Positions 8,821 to 17,940 are shown, numbered from the stretch's first letter. The stretch: 64,000 nt of DNA from Caballeronia jiangsuensis (GCA_000648925.1 JFHF01000004.1:62001-126000); one strand, 5' to 3'. Numbers and translations: made by a program. The notes: generated from the letters alone by a model not told the origin.

Positions 8821-9951
8821 TCAACGCGTCATCGCGAACAGATCGCTCAGATCGATGCCGCTTTTGGCTTCGTTCAACTGTTCATCCGGCACCGGTCCTT
8901 GTCTGTCGAGATCGACGAGCGCCTGATTCAGCTTCACATACGGCCGCATGCGTTCTTCGTACGCGGCGAACGCCCGAGCAAAATCCGCGCGATTGCGCAT
9001 CAGTTCATGCGCGAGCACGAACGCGCCGACGAGCGCGAGGCTCGTGCCCTGCCCCGAAAACGGCGATGCGCAATGCGCTGCATCGCCGATCAGCACGACA
9101 CGCCCCTTCGACCACGACGGCATGTGGATCTGCGCGAGATCGTTGAAATAGAAATCGTCGGTGCCGCGCATCGCTTCGATGAAGCGCGGGAAATCGCCGC
9201 GCAGATGCGCGCATCGATCGGCGACGAGTTGCTTCTGCGCGCTTACGTCGTTGCGCGCGACCGGCGCTTCCGGCGCGCCGAATCCAACGCCGATGCGCAG
9301 TTGCGTCTGATCGAGGCTCGGGTAGATCACGTAGCCGAATTCGTCCACGCGATGCCCGATCTGCCAGTCGCGCAGATCGATGAGATTCGGGGTCGAGAAG
9401 AGCGCGAGAATCACGCCGAGCGGAAACACGACCGCTTCTTCGCAATCGAAATGCAGCTTGCGTATGTTCGAATAGATGCCGTCGGCGCCGACCAGCAGAT
9501 CGAAGCGGCGCCGCTCGCCATCGGCGAACGACACCTCGACGCCGTCGCTCGTTTCGTCGATGGTCCGTACGCTGTCGCCGTACCGGAACTCGACGCGTTC
9601 GTTCAGCGAGCCCATGATCAGCTCGCACAAATCGTCCCGAAAGATTTCGATGTCGTCGCTGTCGAGCCGTCCCGCGCTGTAGGTGCGTTCTTCGGTGCGG
9701 TCGATTTCGTTGCCATCGGCGTCGAGCATCGACATGCCTTTCAGACGCGTTCGCAACGCCTGGGCACGATCGAGCAGATGCATCGCGCGGGTCACATCGA
9801 GCGCAACGCCGCGGATGTCGACCGCCTGACCACCGCGCCGGAACGCGGACGAGCGTTCGACGAGCGTGACTTCGAATCCGGCGGCATCGAGCCAGTGAGC
9901 AAGCGCAAGGCCGGCCACGCCTGCGCCGGAAATCAGGACCTTTTCGTTCAT
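8821..9951 (-). CDS. FAD-dependent monooxygenase
   Basis: 376-aa class A flavoprotein monooxygenase of the PHBH/TetX group. It shows the N-terminal dinucleotide motif G9-A-G-V-A-G14, the central D-G motif in V-G-A-D-G-I-Y-S, and the second FAD motif G-D-A-A-H-C-A-S-P. Such enzymes hydroxylate aromatic or polyketide substrates with NAD(P)H and O2. It is monocistronic on the minus strand, tail-to-tail with the membrane protein. Substrate not predictable; antibiotic-modifying TetX-like members share the same architecture. Confidence 0.9.
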   Translation of the reverse strand: MNEKVLISGAGVAGLALAHWLDAAGFEVTLVERSSAFRRGGQAVDIRGVALDVTRAMHLLDRAQALRTRLKGMSMLDADGNEIDRTEERTYSAGRLDSDDIEIFRDDLCELIMGSLNERVEFRYGDSVRTIDETSDGVEVSFADGERRRFDLLVGADGIYSNIRKLHFDCEEAVVFPLGVILALFSTPNLIDLRDWQIGHRVDEFGYVIYPSLDQTQLRIGVGFGAPEAPVARNDVSAQKQLVADRCAHLRGDFPRFIEAMRGTDDFYFNDLAQIHMPSWSKGRVVLIGDAAHCASPFSGQGTSLALVGAFVLAHELMRNRADFARAFAAYEERMRPYVKLNQALVDLDRQGPVPDEQLNEAKSGIDLSDLFAMTR

Positions 9952-10143
9952 TGAATGCCTCGATGGGTTGCTATCCGATCAATGCGGTCGGCGATCTCGT
10001 CACAGTTCGTTTCCACCGCAAGGACTATGAGTGTTTTTTCCGGGTACTGTCAACATGGGCGGACGGGCGCGAAGGCGTAGGTATCCTGACGTTCGAGCGG
10101 GTGAAAGACTGGCGGCCGCAATGATCATTTCCTCATTGCCCGA

Positions 10144-11415
10144 TCATGCCTTTCGATCCGACGACACTTCGCCGCGTCTGCGTTGCAGGAAACGGCGCAC
10201 GGCCGGATCGCGCTCGAGTCCGATCGCAAGATCGTAAGCGGCGAGCGCTTCGGCCGACGCGCCGGCACGCGCGAGCAGATCGGCGCGTGCGGCCCAGTAC
10301 GGCTGATAGTCGGCGAGTCGAGGATCGTCCGCATATGGCGCGAGCGCATCGAGCGCCGCCTGCGGACCGTCGCGTTCCGCCACCGCGAGCGCGCGGTTCA
10401 CCGCGACCACCGGCGACGCCGCGATCGCGAACAGCGCATCGTAGAGTTGCACGATCTCATCCCAGTTCGGGCGATGCGTCCGGCAGCGATGCACGTGCGC
10501 CGATTGCAGCGCGGCTTCGAGCTGAAAGCGTCCGATTGCGTCGAATGTGTTCGCGCGCCGCAGCAGCGCGTCGGCGGTATCGATCATCGGCGCGTTCCAT
10601 GCCGCCGTATCCTGCGCCGATAGCGGCACGTAGTCGCCGGCCTCATCGCGTCGCGCGTCGCAACGCGACTGCGCATACAGCATCAGCGCGAGCAGACCGA
10701 GCGTCTCCGGTTCATCGGGCAACAGTTCGACGAGCAGATGCGCAAGAAAAAGCGCCTCGCCGGTGAGATCGCGCCGCCCGCCATCGCAGCCGGCCGGGTC
10801 GGTCCAGCCTTCCGCATACGCCGCATAGACGGCCTCCAGCACCGCGGCGAGCCTATCGGGCAACTCCTCGCGCTCGGGCACGCTGAACGGAATGCCCGCC
10901 TCGCGGATCTTGTGCTTCGCGCGCACGAGGCGCTTGCTCATCGCGGCGGGCGACATCAGGAACGCCGAGGCGATCGTCTTCGCTTCGAGCCCCCGCACCA
11001 CCTGAAGCATCAGCGGCGTGCGAATCGCGGCTTCGAGCGCCGGATGCGTGCACGCGAACAGCAGCGCAAGCCGCCGGTCGGGCAGCGCGCCTCTTTCGTG
11101 CTCGTCGATCTCGTCGGCGAGGATGGCGAGCTGGTTCGTCACTTCGTCGCCGACACGGCGATGGCGCGCCCCGTCGATCGCCCGCCGGCGCGCGACCGTC
11201 ATCAGCCATGCTTCGGGATTCGCGGGGCAACCGCGCTCGGGCCAGTCGGCGAGCGCGGCCGCGAACGCGTCGGCGAGGGCGTCCTCGGCTGCGGCGACAT
11301 CGCGTGTGCGCATCGCCAGCAGCGCGACGAGCTTGCCGTAACTGCGGCGCGCGACCGCCTCGGCAATCGCACGCGTGGAGGCGCCAGCGTCAGCGCCGCC
11401 CAACGGCTGGCTCAT
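10144..11415 (-). CDS. RNA polymerase ECF sigma factor (ECF42 group, DUF6596)
   Basis: 423 aa, much longer than a minimal ECF sigma. Sigma-2 lies near residues 25-90 (with W-L-M-T-V-A-R-R-R-A-I-D) and sigma-4 near 130-190, followed by a C-terminal extension of about 220 aa rich in helical repeats. This extension is the hallmark of ECF42, which lacks a classical anti-sigma factor and is encoded with a DGPF/YCII-like protein, exactly as here. The open frame runs far upstream through the MFS gene, but the ATG at 11415, overlapping the DGPF stop by 4 nt, gives the family length. Confidence 0.9.
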   Translation of the reverse strand: MSQPLGGADAGASTRAIAEAVARRSYGKLVALLAMRTRDVAAAEDALADAFAAALADWPERGCPANPEAWLMTVARRRAIDGARHRRVGDEVTNQLAILADEIDEHERGALPDRRLALLFACTHPALEAAIRTPLMLQVVRGLEAKTIASAFLMSPAAMSKRLVRAKHKIREAGIPFSVPEREELPDRLAAVLEAVYAAYAEGWTDPAGCDGGRRDLTGEALFLAHLLVELLPDEPETLGLLALMLYAQSRCDARRDEAGDYVPLSAQDTAAWNAPMIDTADALLRRANTFDAIGRFQLEAALQSAHVHRCRTHRPNWDEIVQLYDALFAIAASPVVAVNRALAVAERDGPQAALDALAPYADDPRLADYQPYWAARADLLARAGASAEALAAYDLAIGLERDPAVRRFLQRRRGEVSSDRKA

Positions 11416-11783
11416 GCGGCGGATGGCGCATCGTAAGGGGCCGTCCACACCGGGCGCACTTCCATCAGGCCGTGCGCGGCGCCGGGACAGCGCGACGCCC
11501 AAGCAATCGCCGCATCGAGATTGGGCACGTCGATCAGGTAGTAGCCGGCGAGCTGTTCCTTGGAATCGGAATACGGTCCGTCGAGCACCTGCGGCTTGCC
11601 GTCGAGGAGCCGCACCGTCGTGGCCGTGCTCGTGTGCTGCAAGCGGTTCGCGCCCGCCAGCACTTCCGCCTTCTTCAACGATTCGGTGTACGCCTGATAC
11701 GCGGCGACGCCCTGCTGCCGCTCGTCGTCGGTCATCTGGTTCCAGCGGTTTTCTTGCGAATAGATCATCAACAGGTATTGCAT
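11412..11783 (-). CDS. DGPF/YCII-related protein, partner of the ECF42 sigma factor
   Basis: 123-aa YCII-like (DGPF domain) protein starting M-Q-Y-L-L-M-I-Y and containing the family motif L-D-G-P-Y-S-D-S-K-E-Q-L-A-G-Y-Y. Its ATG has a GGAGG five bases upstream; a longer frame to 11837 lacks a ribosome site. Its stop overlaps the sigma start by 4 nt. Genomic pairing of DGPF proteins with ECF42 sigma factors is well documented and suggests a sensory or enzymatic role in the same response, whose signal is unknown. Confidence 0.9.
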   Translation of the reverse strand: MQYLLMIYSQENRWNQMTDDERQQGVAAYQAYTESLKKAEVLAGANRLQHTSTATTVRLLDGKPQVLDGPYSDSKEQLAGYYLIDVPNLDAAIAWASRCPGAAHGLMEVRPVWTAPYDAPSAA

Positions 11784-11888
11784 TTGAGCCTCCGTCACGG
11801 GGTTGCGGCGGGCGCATCGAATTTGCGCTGCCATCACGATGACGCGCGAACCGCGTATCGATGGACACGCGGCCGCAAAAAAGAGGAA

Positions 11889-13310
11889 CTATTTCTCGCC
11901 CGCTTCCGTACCGGCCGTCGACGTCCGCGCGAACACCCGGAGTGCGTGGCGCGCGCTGAGCGCGAGCAATATGCACGACAGCGCGTTGAACAGGAACAGC
12001 CCTCTCGGCCCGATGAGCGTCATCAGCGCGGAAGCCAGCGTGGGCCCTGTCATGCCTCCGAGGGAAAAAAGCACCAGCAACATCGCGGACACGCCGACAC
12101 GCAGGTGCGACTCCGTGCGGTCCTGCACGTGCGACACGATAAGCCCGTACTGCGTGAACGTCACAGCGACATAAGCCAGTGTCGCGCACCATGTGACGAT
12201 GCGAAAATCGAAGCAGAACAGGACGACGCTGAGTATCGCCGAGACCGAGGACGTCCATAGAACGAGACGCCGCCGGTCGATGCGGTCCGAGAGCCGCCCC
12301 ATCGGATACTGAGGCAGCAGTGCGCCTATGAGCGCGACGCCCATGAATGTCGCGAGCTCCTCGGTCGTGAAGCCGGAGCGCTGAAGATAGACGGGCATCA
12401 GCGCATAGAAGTTGCTGTAGATGAACCCGGCGAGAATGCAGCCCGGAACGCCGAGCGGTGCGAGCGCCATCATTTCGCGAAGGCTTTCGCCCCAGGTTCG
12501 CGCTGGCACACGGTCGAGATTCGCGTCGTCGACCTTTGCGGGCCACCCTTCCATCAGCGTGACCGGCAGCACCGCCGCGGCAAAAAGCGCCGCGCTGATC
12601 GAGAACTGCTGCGCTCCCGTCCCCGCTCCGACATTCAGCAGAAACTGGCCGCTGCCTACCGCGAGGTAGTTGATGCCCGCGTACAGGCCGAATACCTGGC
12701 CGCGCTTCTCGTTCTCGACCGTGCCGTTGAGCCAGCTTTCGACGGACGTATAAAGCCCCATGAACGCGACCCCCGTAAGCAGGCGCACGCCGCCCAGCAT
12801 CCAGGGCGATTGCGCCGCGCCGAAAGCGAGCGCGAGAATGGACGCTGCCGCCGAGAACGCGACGAATGTCCGATGCTGACCGATGCGGTCGATAAGACGC
12901 CGATTGACCATGGCGCCCAGAATGAAGCCCGCGTAATAGCTCGACTGGATCAGACCGGTGACGAACGTCGAATAGCCCGACTGGAGAATACGCAAGGGAA
13001 TCAGCGTCTGGAACAGGCCATTGCCCGCGACGAGCAACGCGAGGCCGAACAGAAGACCGGCCAGCGCGCGCACCGTGCCTTGCGCGCCGGCGCGCGCGTG
13101 GTGGCCGGGGTTGGCCGCCGCCGAATCCGGCCACGGCGGTGTTTTGCGTCCGAGCAGCGCCGCTTCGTTCAGCGGCCCGGTGCGGCCGACCGCCGATGCG
13201 TCGTACTCCTCGTCCGCCTCGCTTCCGTGCGGCCCGTCCGCGCCGGTTTCGGCCCCGCGCGCAAGATGGTTCGCACTGGCGTTCGCTTTCTCTTGTTCGA
13301 GATGTGACAT
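11889..13310 (-). CDS. MFS transporter (YcaD/UPF0226-like) with long hydrophilic N-terminus
   Basis: 473-aa major facilitator with twelve helices. The first 80 or so residues are hydrophilic, acidic and rich in Ala/Gly, unlike the roughly 380-aa relatives. TM1 follows (V-R-A-L-A-G-L-L-F-G-L-A-L-L-V-A-G-N-G); motif A-like R-R-L-I-D-R-I-G-Q-H-R lies between TM2 and TM3. The tail may be real, or translation may begin at an internal codon; the annotated ATG is the best visible start. Function unknown. Confidence 0.85.
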   Translation of the reverse strand: MSHLEQEKANASANHLARGAETGADGPHGSEADEEYDASAVGRTGPLNEAALLGRKTPPWPDSAAANPGHHARAGAQGTVRALAGLLFGLALLVAGNGLFQTLIPLRILQSGYSTFVTGLIQSSYYAGFILGAMVNRRLIDRIGQHRTFVAFSAAASILALAFGAAQSPWMLGGVRLLTGVAFMGLYTSVESWLNGTVENEKRGQVFGLYAGINYLAVGSGQFLLNVGAGTGAQQFSISAALFAAAVLPVTLMEGWPAKVDDANLDRVPARTWGESLREMMALAPLGVPGCILAGFIYSNFYALMPVYLQRSGFTTEELATFMGVALIGALLPQYPMGRLSDRIDRRRLVLWTSSVSAILSVVLFCFDFRIVTWCATLAYVAVTFTQYGLIVSHVQDRTESHLRVGVSAMLLVLFSLGGMTGPTLASALMTLIGPRGLFLFNALSCILLALSARHALRVFARTSTAGTEAGEK

Positions 13311-13374
13311 GACACCCTTGGGTTCGCTGAAGCACCTACATGATGACAGAAGCGCCGGTCGGGCCGTCTTCGCG

Positions 13375-13884
13375 CTATGGCGTAGTGACTTTGCGGGCGC
13401 CGTCGGCTTCGGCGAAACAATACGCGGCGGCGGCCCCTGTCAGGGCGATGCCGCGCAATTCCTCCGGCGATGCCAGATGCGCGGCGACGATCTCGCGGTT
13501 ATCGAGCCGCAACTCGGGCAAGGCGTCGAGTCTCAGTTCGAAGAAATGCACGGTATCCCTTCGCCCGTCCCAGATACCGCTGGCGCTGCCCGCAGGAATC
13601 AGAGCGTGCGGCGCGAGCCCGATCTCCTCGTCGATTTCGCGCAGCGCCGCCGCATAGGGCGTCTCGCCGGGATCGACACTGCCGCCCGGCAAATTCCACT
13701 CCGGGCGATACGACGGCTTCACGAGCAGGAGCGCCCGCCCGACGTAGATCGCGACGAGCGCGCCTTCGTGATGAGGCCGTCGAAGGCTCCACCACGCGCG
13801 CGCGAGGGGGAATGCGACCCGCAGCATCACGCGCCAGACAGAATCGACTAGCGTGGCCGGTCGTGCTTGCTCGACGCTAGGCAT
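13375..13884 (-). CDS. NUDIX hydrolase
   Basis: 169 aa. A complete Nudix box lies at residues 68-90: G68, E74, R82-E83, E86-E87, G89, matching GX5EX7REUXEEXGU. The preceding P-E-W-N-L-P-G-G and the N-terminal basic helix are typical of membrane-near Nudix proteins of proteobacteria. It hydrolyses a nucleoside diphosphate linked to another moiety; the substrate is not evident. Confidence 0.92.
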   Translation of the reverse strand: MPSVEQARPATLVDSVWRVMLRVAFPLARAWWSLRRPHHEGALVAIYVGRALLLVKPSYRPEWNLPGGSVDPGETPYAAALREIDEEIGLAPHALIPAGSASGIWDGRRDTVHFFELRLDALPELRLDNREIVAAHLASPEELRGIALTGAAAAYCFAEADGARKVTTP

Positions 13885-13973
13885 GAGCGCTCTCCTTCAC
13901 TTTCATCGTGTTTCCGTGTGGATATCCCGATCACGAATCATACCGATGCAAAGTTCAGACAGGACTTCATGCC

Positions 13974-15482
13974 TCAGTTGCTCTTCGAGTCGTCGTGCAG
14001 CGAATGCAGGTTCCAGACCTTTCCGACGAGCCACTGGAATAACGAGTGGCCTTTCTCCTGCTCGGCGGGCATCGGCGTCGTGAGCTTGCCGAGCTTGTCC
14101 TGCCGATACGCCAGCAGCTCGCACATCTGCTTCGCGACCTCGCCGTGGTCCTTGAGAAAGGACGTCATGTCGTCCTTGCCGAGCTTGAAGAGCACCGACG
14201 GCGTAAGCGTCGTGATGGCGACCTGCATTGCAAGCCCGGCGAGCAGGCCTGCTTCGCCGAACGCCTCTCCCGGCCCGATGCGAGAGATTTCGCGACTGCT
14301 CGTCCCGTCCATGATCGAGACCGAGAGTACGCCCGAGTGCACGATCGACAGGCTGTCGGGCACGGTATCGGGCGCGAGGACTTGATGATTCGCCTGATAT
14401 TCGTGGCGGGAGAGGCGTTTGGCCAACCGCGAAACATCGTCGCCGGACAAGCTGTCGAACAGGCTCACGCGCTTGAGCAGCGCCTCTCTTTCGTCGTAAG
14501 AAGCGGCGGTCGCCGCCGGCACGCCGAGAACGCGCAACACGACGCACGCGGCCGCGAGATGCCGATAGCAGAGATCGAAGAGTTCGTTGGATACGGCAAG
14601 CTTCTTGTTCATGTCGTCGACGAAGGCCACCACCTCGTACTGCACCGAGTTGGTCGTGGTGCGCTTCATCCGCGCGAACGGAGCCGGCGACGCGAGAATG
14701 ACGTTGCAGCCCGTGAGTGCGCGCTCCAGCGCATCGAGCACGGTCTTCGGCCGCGCCTCGGGTTCGATCTCCAGGATGAGAGACAGCCCGTGGACGTCTC
14801 CCGGTTTGCTGTTATTGGTGATCTTCGCCTTCGCCGCGACCGCATTCGGCACGATGAGCGTGTTTCCCTGACCGGTCAGCAGATGCGTCGCGCGCCAGTT
14901 CATCTCGACGACCTTGCCCTCGACATCGTCGATCACCACCCAGTCGCCTACCGCGTACGGCTCCGTCGTGTTGATGACGATGCCCGCGAAGACATCGCTG
15001 AGCGTGCTCTGGATGGCGAGGCCCAGCACGATGGCGAGCGCCCCCGAGGTGGCGACGAGTCCGCGCACCGGCAGTTCCAGCACGAAGCCGAGAGCAGCGA
15101 CGGCCGCGGCGAGGAAGACGACTGCGCCGAACACGTCCGAGAACAGGCGCTGCTTGCGCCATGCCCTGGGCAACAGCAGCGTATCGAGTGAAAGAGAGAG
15201 CAGACGCGCGCCCATCAGCCACCAGATGATTTCCAGAATCTGTCCCAGCCAGTGAAGCTCGACTGCGCCGTAGTCCGGAGCCTGAGTGAAAGGACTCAGG
15301 CCCGAGGTGAAAAGAATCCAGCTCAGCGCGAAGAAAAGCGCGAGCCTGATGAACAGCCGCGCGAGGTCATGCGCAGGCAGCCGGCCGCGCCAGACGACGA
15401 GGTCCACCGCGACGATAGCGAAGCCCAGAATCAGCGGGTATTTCACGGGCACCCCCAAATCCATGACCTCGAAAGAATACAC
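13974..15482 (-). CDS. MscS-type mechanosensitive channel fused to a degenerate cyclic-nucleotide-binding domain
   Basis: 502 aa. Four N-terminal transmembrane helices occupy about residues 12-150; the pore helix region G-L-A-I-Q-S-T-L-S-D-V-F-A-G matches the MscS TM3/beta-domain junction near 175-190. The C-terminal 150 residues form a CNB domain with G-E-A-F-G-E-A-G-L-L. The residues that should read R-S/T and hold the cyclic phosphate are A-M-Q-V-A here, so cAMP/cGMP binding by the usual contact is doubtful. Bacterial cyclic-nucleotide-gated MscS relatives share the architecture. Confidence 0.88.
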   Translation of the reverse strand: MYSFEVMDLGVPVKYPLILGFAIVAVDLVVWRGRLPAHDLARLFIRLALFFALSWILFTSGLSPFTQAPDYGAVELHWLGQILEIIWWLMGARLLSLSLDTLLLPRAWRKQRLFSDVFGAVVFLAAAVAALGFVLELPVRGLVATSGALAIVLGLAIQSTLSDVFAGIVINTTEPYAVGDWVVIDDVEGKVVEMNWRATHLLTGQGNTLIVPNAVAAKAKITNNSKPGDVHGLSLILEIEPEARPKTVLDALERALTGCNVILASPAPFARMKRTTTNSVQYEVVAFVDDMNKKLAVSNELFDLCYRHLAAACVVLRVLGVPAATAASYDEREALLKRVSLFDSLSGDDVSRLAKRLSRHEYQANHQVLAPDTVPDSLSIVHSGVLSVSIMDGTSSREISRIGPGEAFGEAGLLAGLAMQVAITTLTPSVLFKLGKDDMTSFLKDHGEVAKQMCELLAYRQDKLGKLTTPMPAEQEKGHSLFQWLVGKVWNLHSLHDDSKSN

Positions 15483-15727
15483 ATCCGCGAGCGGACTTGT
15501 GTAGTTGCGGCAGAGCGGCGGGTGCGGTCGCGCGTCGTCGCGATTGTGCGACGCACCATGACGATTCGATGACGGCGCGCGCAGCGTGGAGCATGCGTTA
15601 GATCAAGGAGCAGCGATGCGTTGAAGCGTAAGATGTTGCGGTGGCCACGTCGCGCAACCCGTGTCTTTCGAACGCAGTACGGATCACTAACGATGTGCCG
15701 AAACCACCAAACCGGAAGGAGGAATTC

Positions 15728-16828
15728 ATGACCGCCGTGATGAAAGCCGCTGTCTTCATCGAGCCGGGCCGTATCGAACTCGCCGAAAAGCCCATCCCCG
15801 ACGTGGGCGCCAACGACGCGCTCGTGCGCATCACCACCACCACGATCTGCGGCACCGACGTGCACATCCTGAAAGGCGAATACCCGGTCGCCAAGGGCTT
15901 GACCGTCGGCCACGAGCCGGTTGGCGTGATCGAGAAGCTCGGCAGCGCGGTGGTGGGCTACGAGGAAGGCCAGCGCGTCATCGCCGGCGCGATCTGCCCT
16001 AACTTCAACTCCTACGCCGCGCAGGACGGCGTCGCGTCGCAGGACGGCAGCTACCTGATCGCGCGCGGCCAGTGCGGCTGTCACGGCTACAAGGCGACGG
16101 CCGGCTGGCGTTTCGGCAACATGATCGACGGCACGCAGGCCGAATACGTGCTCGTGCCCGATGCGCAGGCGAACCTCGCGCCGATCCCCGACGGCCTGAC
16201 CGACGAGCAGGTGCTCATGTGCCCCGACATCATGTCCACGGGCTTCAAGGGCGCGGAGAACGCCAACATCCGGATAGGCGACACCGTCGCCGTGTTCGCG
16301 CAAGGTCCGATCGGGCTGTGCGCGACGGCGGGGGCCCGCCTGCTCGGCGCCACGACGATCATCGCGGTGGACGGCAACGATCATCGGCTCGACATGGCGC
16401 GCAAGATGGGCGCCGATGTCACGCTCAACTTCAAGAATTGCGATGTCGTGGACGAAATCCTCAAGCTCACCGGCGGACGCGGCGTGGATTCGTCGATCGA
16501 GGCGCTCGGCACGCAGGGCACGTTCGAATCGGCGCTGCGCATACTCAAGCCGGGCGGCACGCTGTCGAGTCTCGGCGTGTACTCGTCCGATCTGACGATT
16601 CCGCTCGGCGCTTTCGCGGCCGGACTCGGGGACCACAAGATCAACACGGCACTGTGCCCTGGCGGCAAGGAGCGAATGAGACGTCTGATGAACGTGATCC
16701 AGTCCGGGCGCGTCGAACTTGGCGCGCTGGTAACGCATCACTACAAGCTGGACGATATCGTCGCCGCGTACGACCTCTTTGCGAATCAGCGGGATGGCGT
16801 GCTCAAGGTGGCGATCAAGCCGTTCTGA
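15728..16828 (+). CDS. zinc-dependent NAD(P) alcohol dehydrogenase
   Basis: 366-aa medium-chain dehydrogenase. Catalytic zinc ligands are C41 and the H62-E63 pair in the G-H-E-P motif; the Rossmann motif is A-Q-G-P-I-G-L. The usual four-cysteine structural-zinc lobe is replaced by a longer Gly/Ala-rich segment with C-G-C only. The ATG has a strong GGAAGGAGG; the longer frame upstream has none. It probably oxidises a secondary or short-chain alcohol. The GMC remnant directly downstream suggests a rearranged alcohol-oxidation locus. Confidence 0.9.
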   Translation: MTAVMKAAVFIEPGRIELAEKPIPDVGANDALVRITTTTICGTDVHILKGEYPVAKGLTVGHEPVGVIEKLGSAVVGYEEGQRVIAGAICPNFNSYAAQDGVASQDGSYLIARGQCGCHGYKATAGWRFGNMIDGTQAEYVLVPDAQANLAPIPDGLTDEQVLMCPDIMSTGFKGAENANIRIGDTVAVFAQGPIGLCATAGARLLGATTIIAVDGNDHRLDMARKMGADVTLNFKNCDVVDEILKLTGGRGVDSSIEALGTQGTFESALRILKPGGTLSSLGVYSSDLTIPLGAFAAGLGDHKINTALCPGGKERMRRLMNVIQSGRVELGALVTHHYKLDDIVAAYDLFANQRDGVLKVAIKPF

Positions 16829-17157
16829 ACGACGGCTCGCTATGGAACGCGCGCAGTATCGGCCGCTCGAAGGCGTTTTCGGCGATGCTCGCGCAAGAGA
16901 TGACGCCGGGCGCTTCCGTGTCCGACGCGGACCTCGAATCCGTGATCCTCGGCAATCTCGACGCGTACACGCATCCGACATCCACCGCGCCGATGGGCGA
17001 CGATGGCGTGGTCTATAGCAATGGCCGCGTTCACGGCATCGCAGGTCTGATGGTCGTCGATGCGTCCATCATGCCCGGCATCCCGAGCGCGCCGACCAAT
17101 CTGACGACGATGATGATCGCCGAGCACATCGCGGTACGCGTGTTCGCCGCCGCGTGA
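16829..17157 (+). pseudogene. GMC-family oxidoreductase remnant (C-terminal about 100 residues)
   Basis: The reading frame ending at 17157 encodes the last part of a glucose-methanol-choline oxidoreductase. It shows R-S-K-A-F-S-A-M, the active-site stretch H-P-T-S-T-A-P-M-G, V-V-D-A-S-I-M-P and N-L-T-T-M-M-I-A-E. Full-length members have about 530 residues and an N-terminal FAD motif; here the homology begins just after the alcohol dehydrogenase stop, with no FAD domain and no good start. It is therefore a 5'-deleted remnant, and the deletion probably ended at the dehydrogenase gene. Confidence 0.8.
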
Positions 17158-17163
17158 GGAACC

Positions 17164-17940
17164 ATGAGGACATCGCCGGATCGGTACAATTCGCGGATGA
17201 ATTCCTCTTCGACAGCATCGACGCGAGACACGCTGACTTCTTTCTTCTGGAGCGGCGACGCCATCCGCAGCCGGCGCGTCAGCGACATCGTTTTATCGGA
17301 CGTGCTCGACGTGCCCGTGCCCTCTGCAAGCCTGCTTGCGGATTGGCAAAGGGAGACATCGTCGCGACTCGTTCTGGAACTCGGGGATGTCGAGGAAATG
17401 CCGCTGGCGCGGGCTCGCGCGCGCTGGCCGGACTACAGGCAGTGCGTGAAGGCAGTGTCCGACTGGACATCCGCGCTCGGAATGCCCGGCGTGCTTGCCT
17501 CGAGTGACGTGGCGCTGATGGCCTGTCGCGGGGCGAGATATCACCATGACGGTGCGCAATATGGCGGTGCGGCCTTTTGCAATCTCTTTCTGACCGAGGA
17601 CAAAGGTCTGGACGTGCATTTTCCTTCCACTGGCCGCCGGATTCCCCTCGTCCGCGGAACCGCCGTGATATTCGATACGGCCCAGCCTCACGGTGTCATT
17701 CAGCGCCACAGCGACAGTTTCAGTGCGTCCGACTTTGCGCCAGACCGGGATTTCGTTCAAATATTTCTGACCTGGGAGCTTCCCATCGAAGACCCCAACG
17801 TTGCGCGAGCACTCGAAGTGGCCTTCGACGTCGCCTCTTCGACCGCAACGAAACCGGATGACGAGCAAGTCTGGTTGAACGGCGCACCAGCCGCTGTGTC
17901 GCCGGAAACCGGCCGCTGGCACGCGGTCGACGCTAGCTGA
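17164..17940 (+). CDS. hypothetical protein, possible 2OG-Fe(II) oxygenase-like fold
   Basis: 258 aa, cytosolic, no signal or membrane segment. The centre has R-Y-H-H-D-G-A-Q-Y-G-G, and about 50 residues later F-D-T-A-Q-P-H-G-V-I. An H-x-D pair plus a distal H on a beta-strand is the metal triad layout of 2-oxoglutarate/Fe(II) dioxygenases, but I do not recognise a specific family and the 2OG arginine is uncertain. GAGGA lies just before the ATG at 17164; an internal ATG at 17197 is an alternative. Confidence 0.7.
   Translation: MRTSPDRYNSRMNSSSTASTRDTLTSFFWSGDAIRSRRVSDIVLSDVLDVPVPSASLLADWQRETSSRLVLELGDVEEMPLARARARWPDYRQCVKAVSDWTSALGMPGVLASSDVALMACRGARYHHDGAQYGGAAFCNLFLTEDKGLDVHFPSTGRRIPLVRGTAVIFDTAQPHGVIQRHSDSFSASDFAPDRDFVQIFLTWELPIEDPNVARALEVAFDVASSTATKPDDEQVWLNGAPAAVSPETGRWHAVDAS

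Noticed and set aside
8817-9951. Missing cyclase domain for the six-helix anchor located just downstream
   Set aside because: The following sequence is fully used on the minus strand by an FAD monooxygenase and no cyclase motif is found in the anchor's frame.
10144-13335. Single 1063-codon frame spanning the sigma factor and the MFS region
   Set aside because: Only the part from 11415 downward is a sigma factor; the rest is antisense or out of frame to the DGPF and MFS genes.
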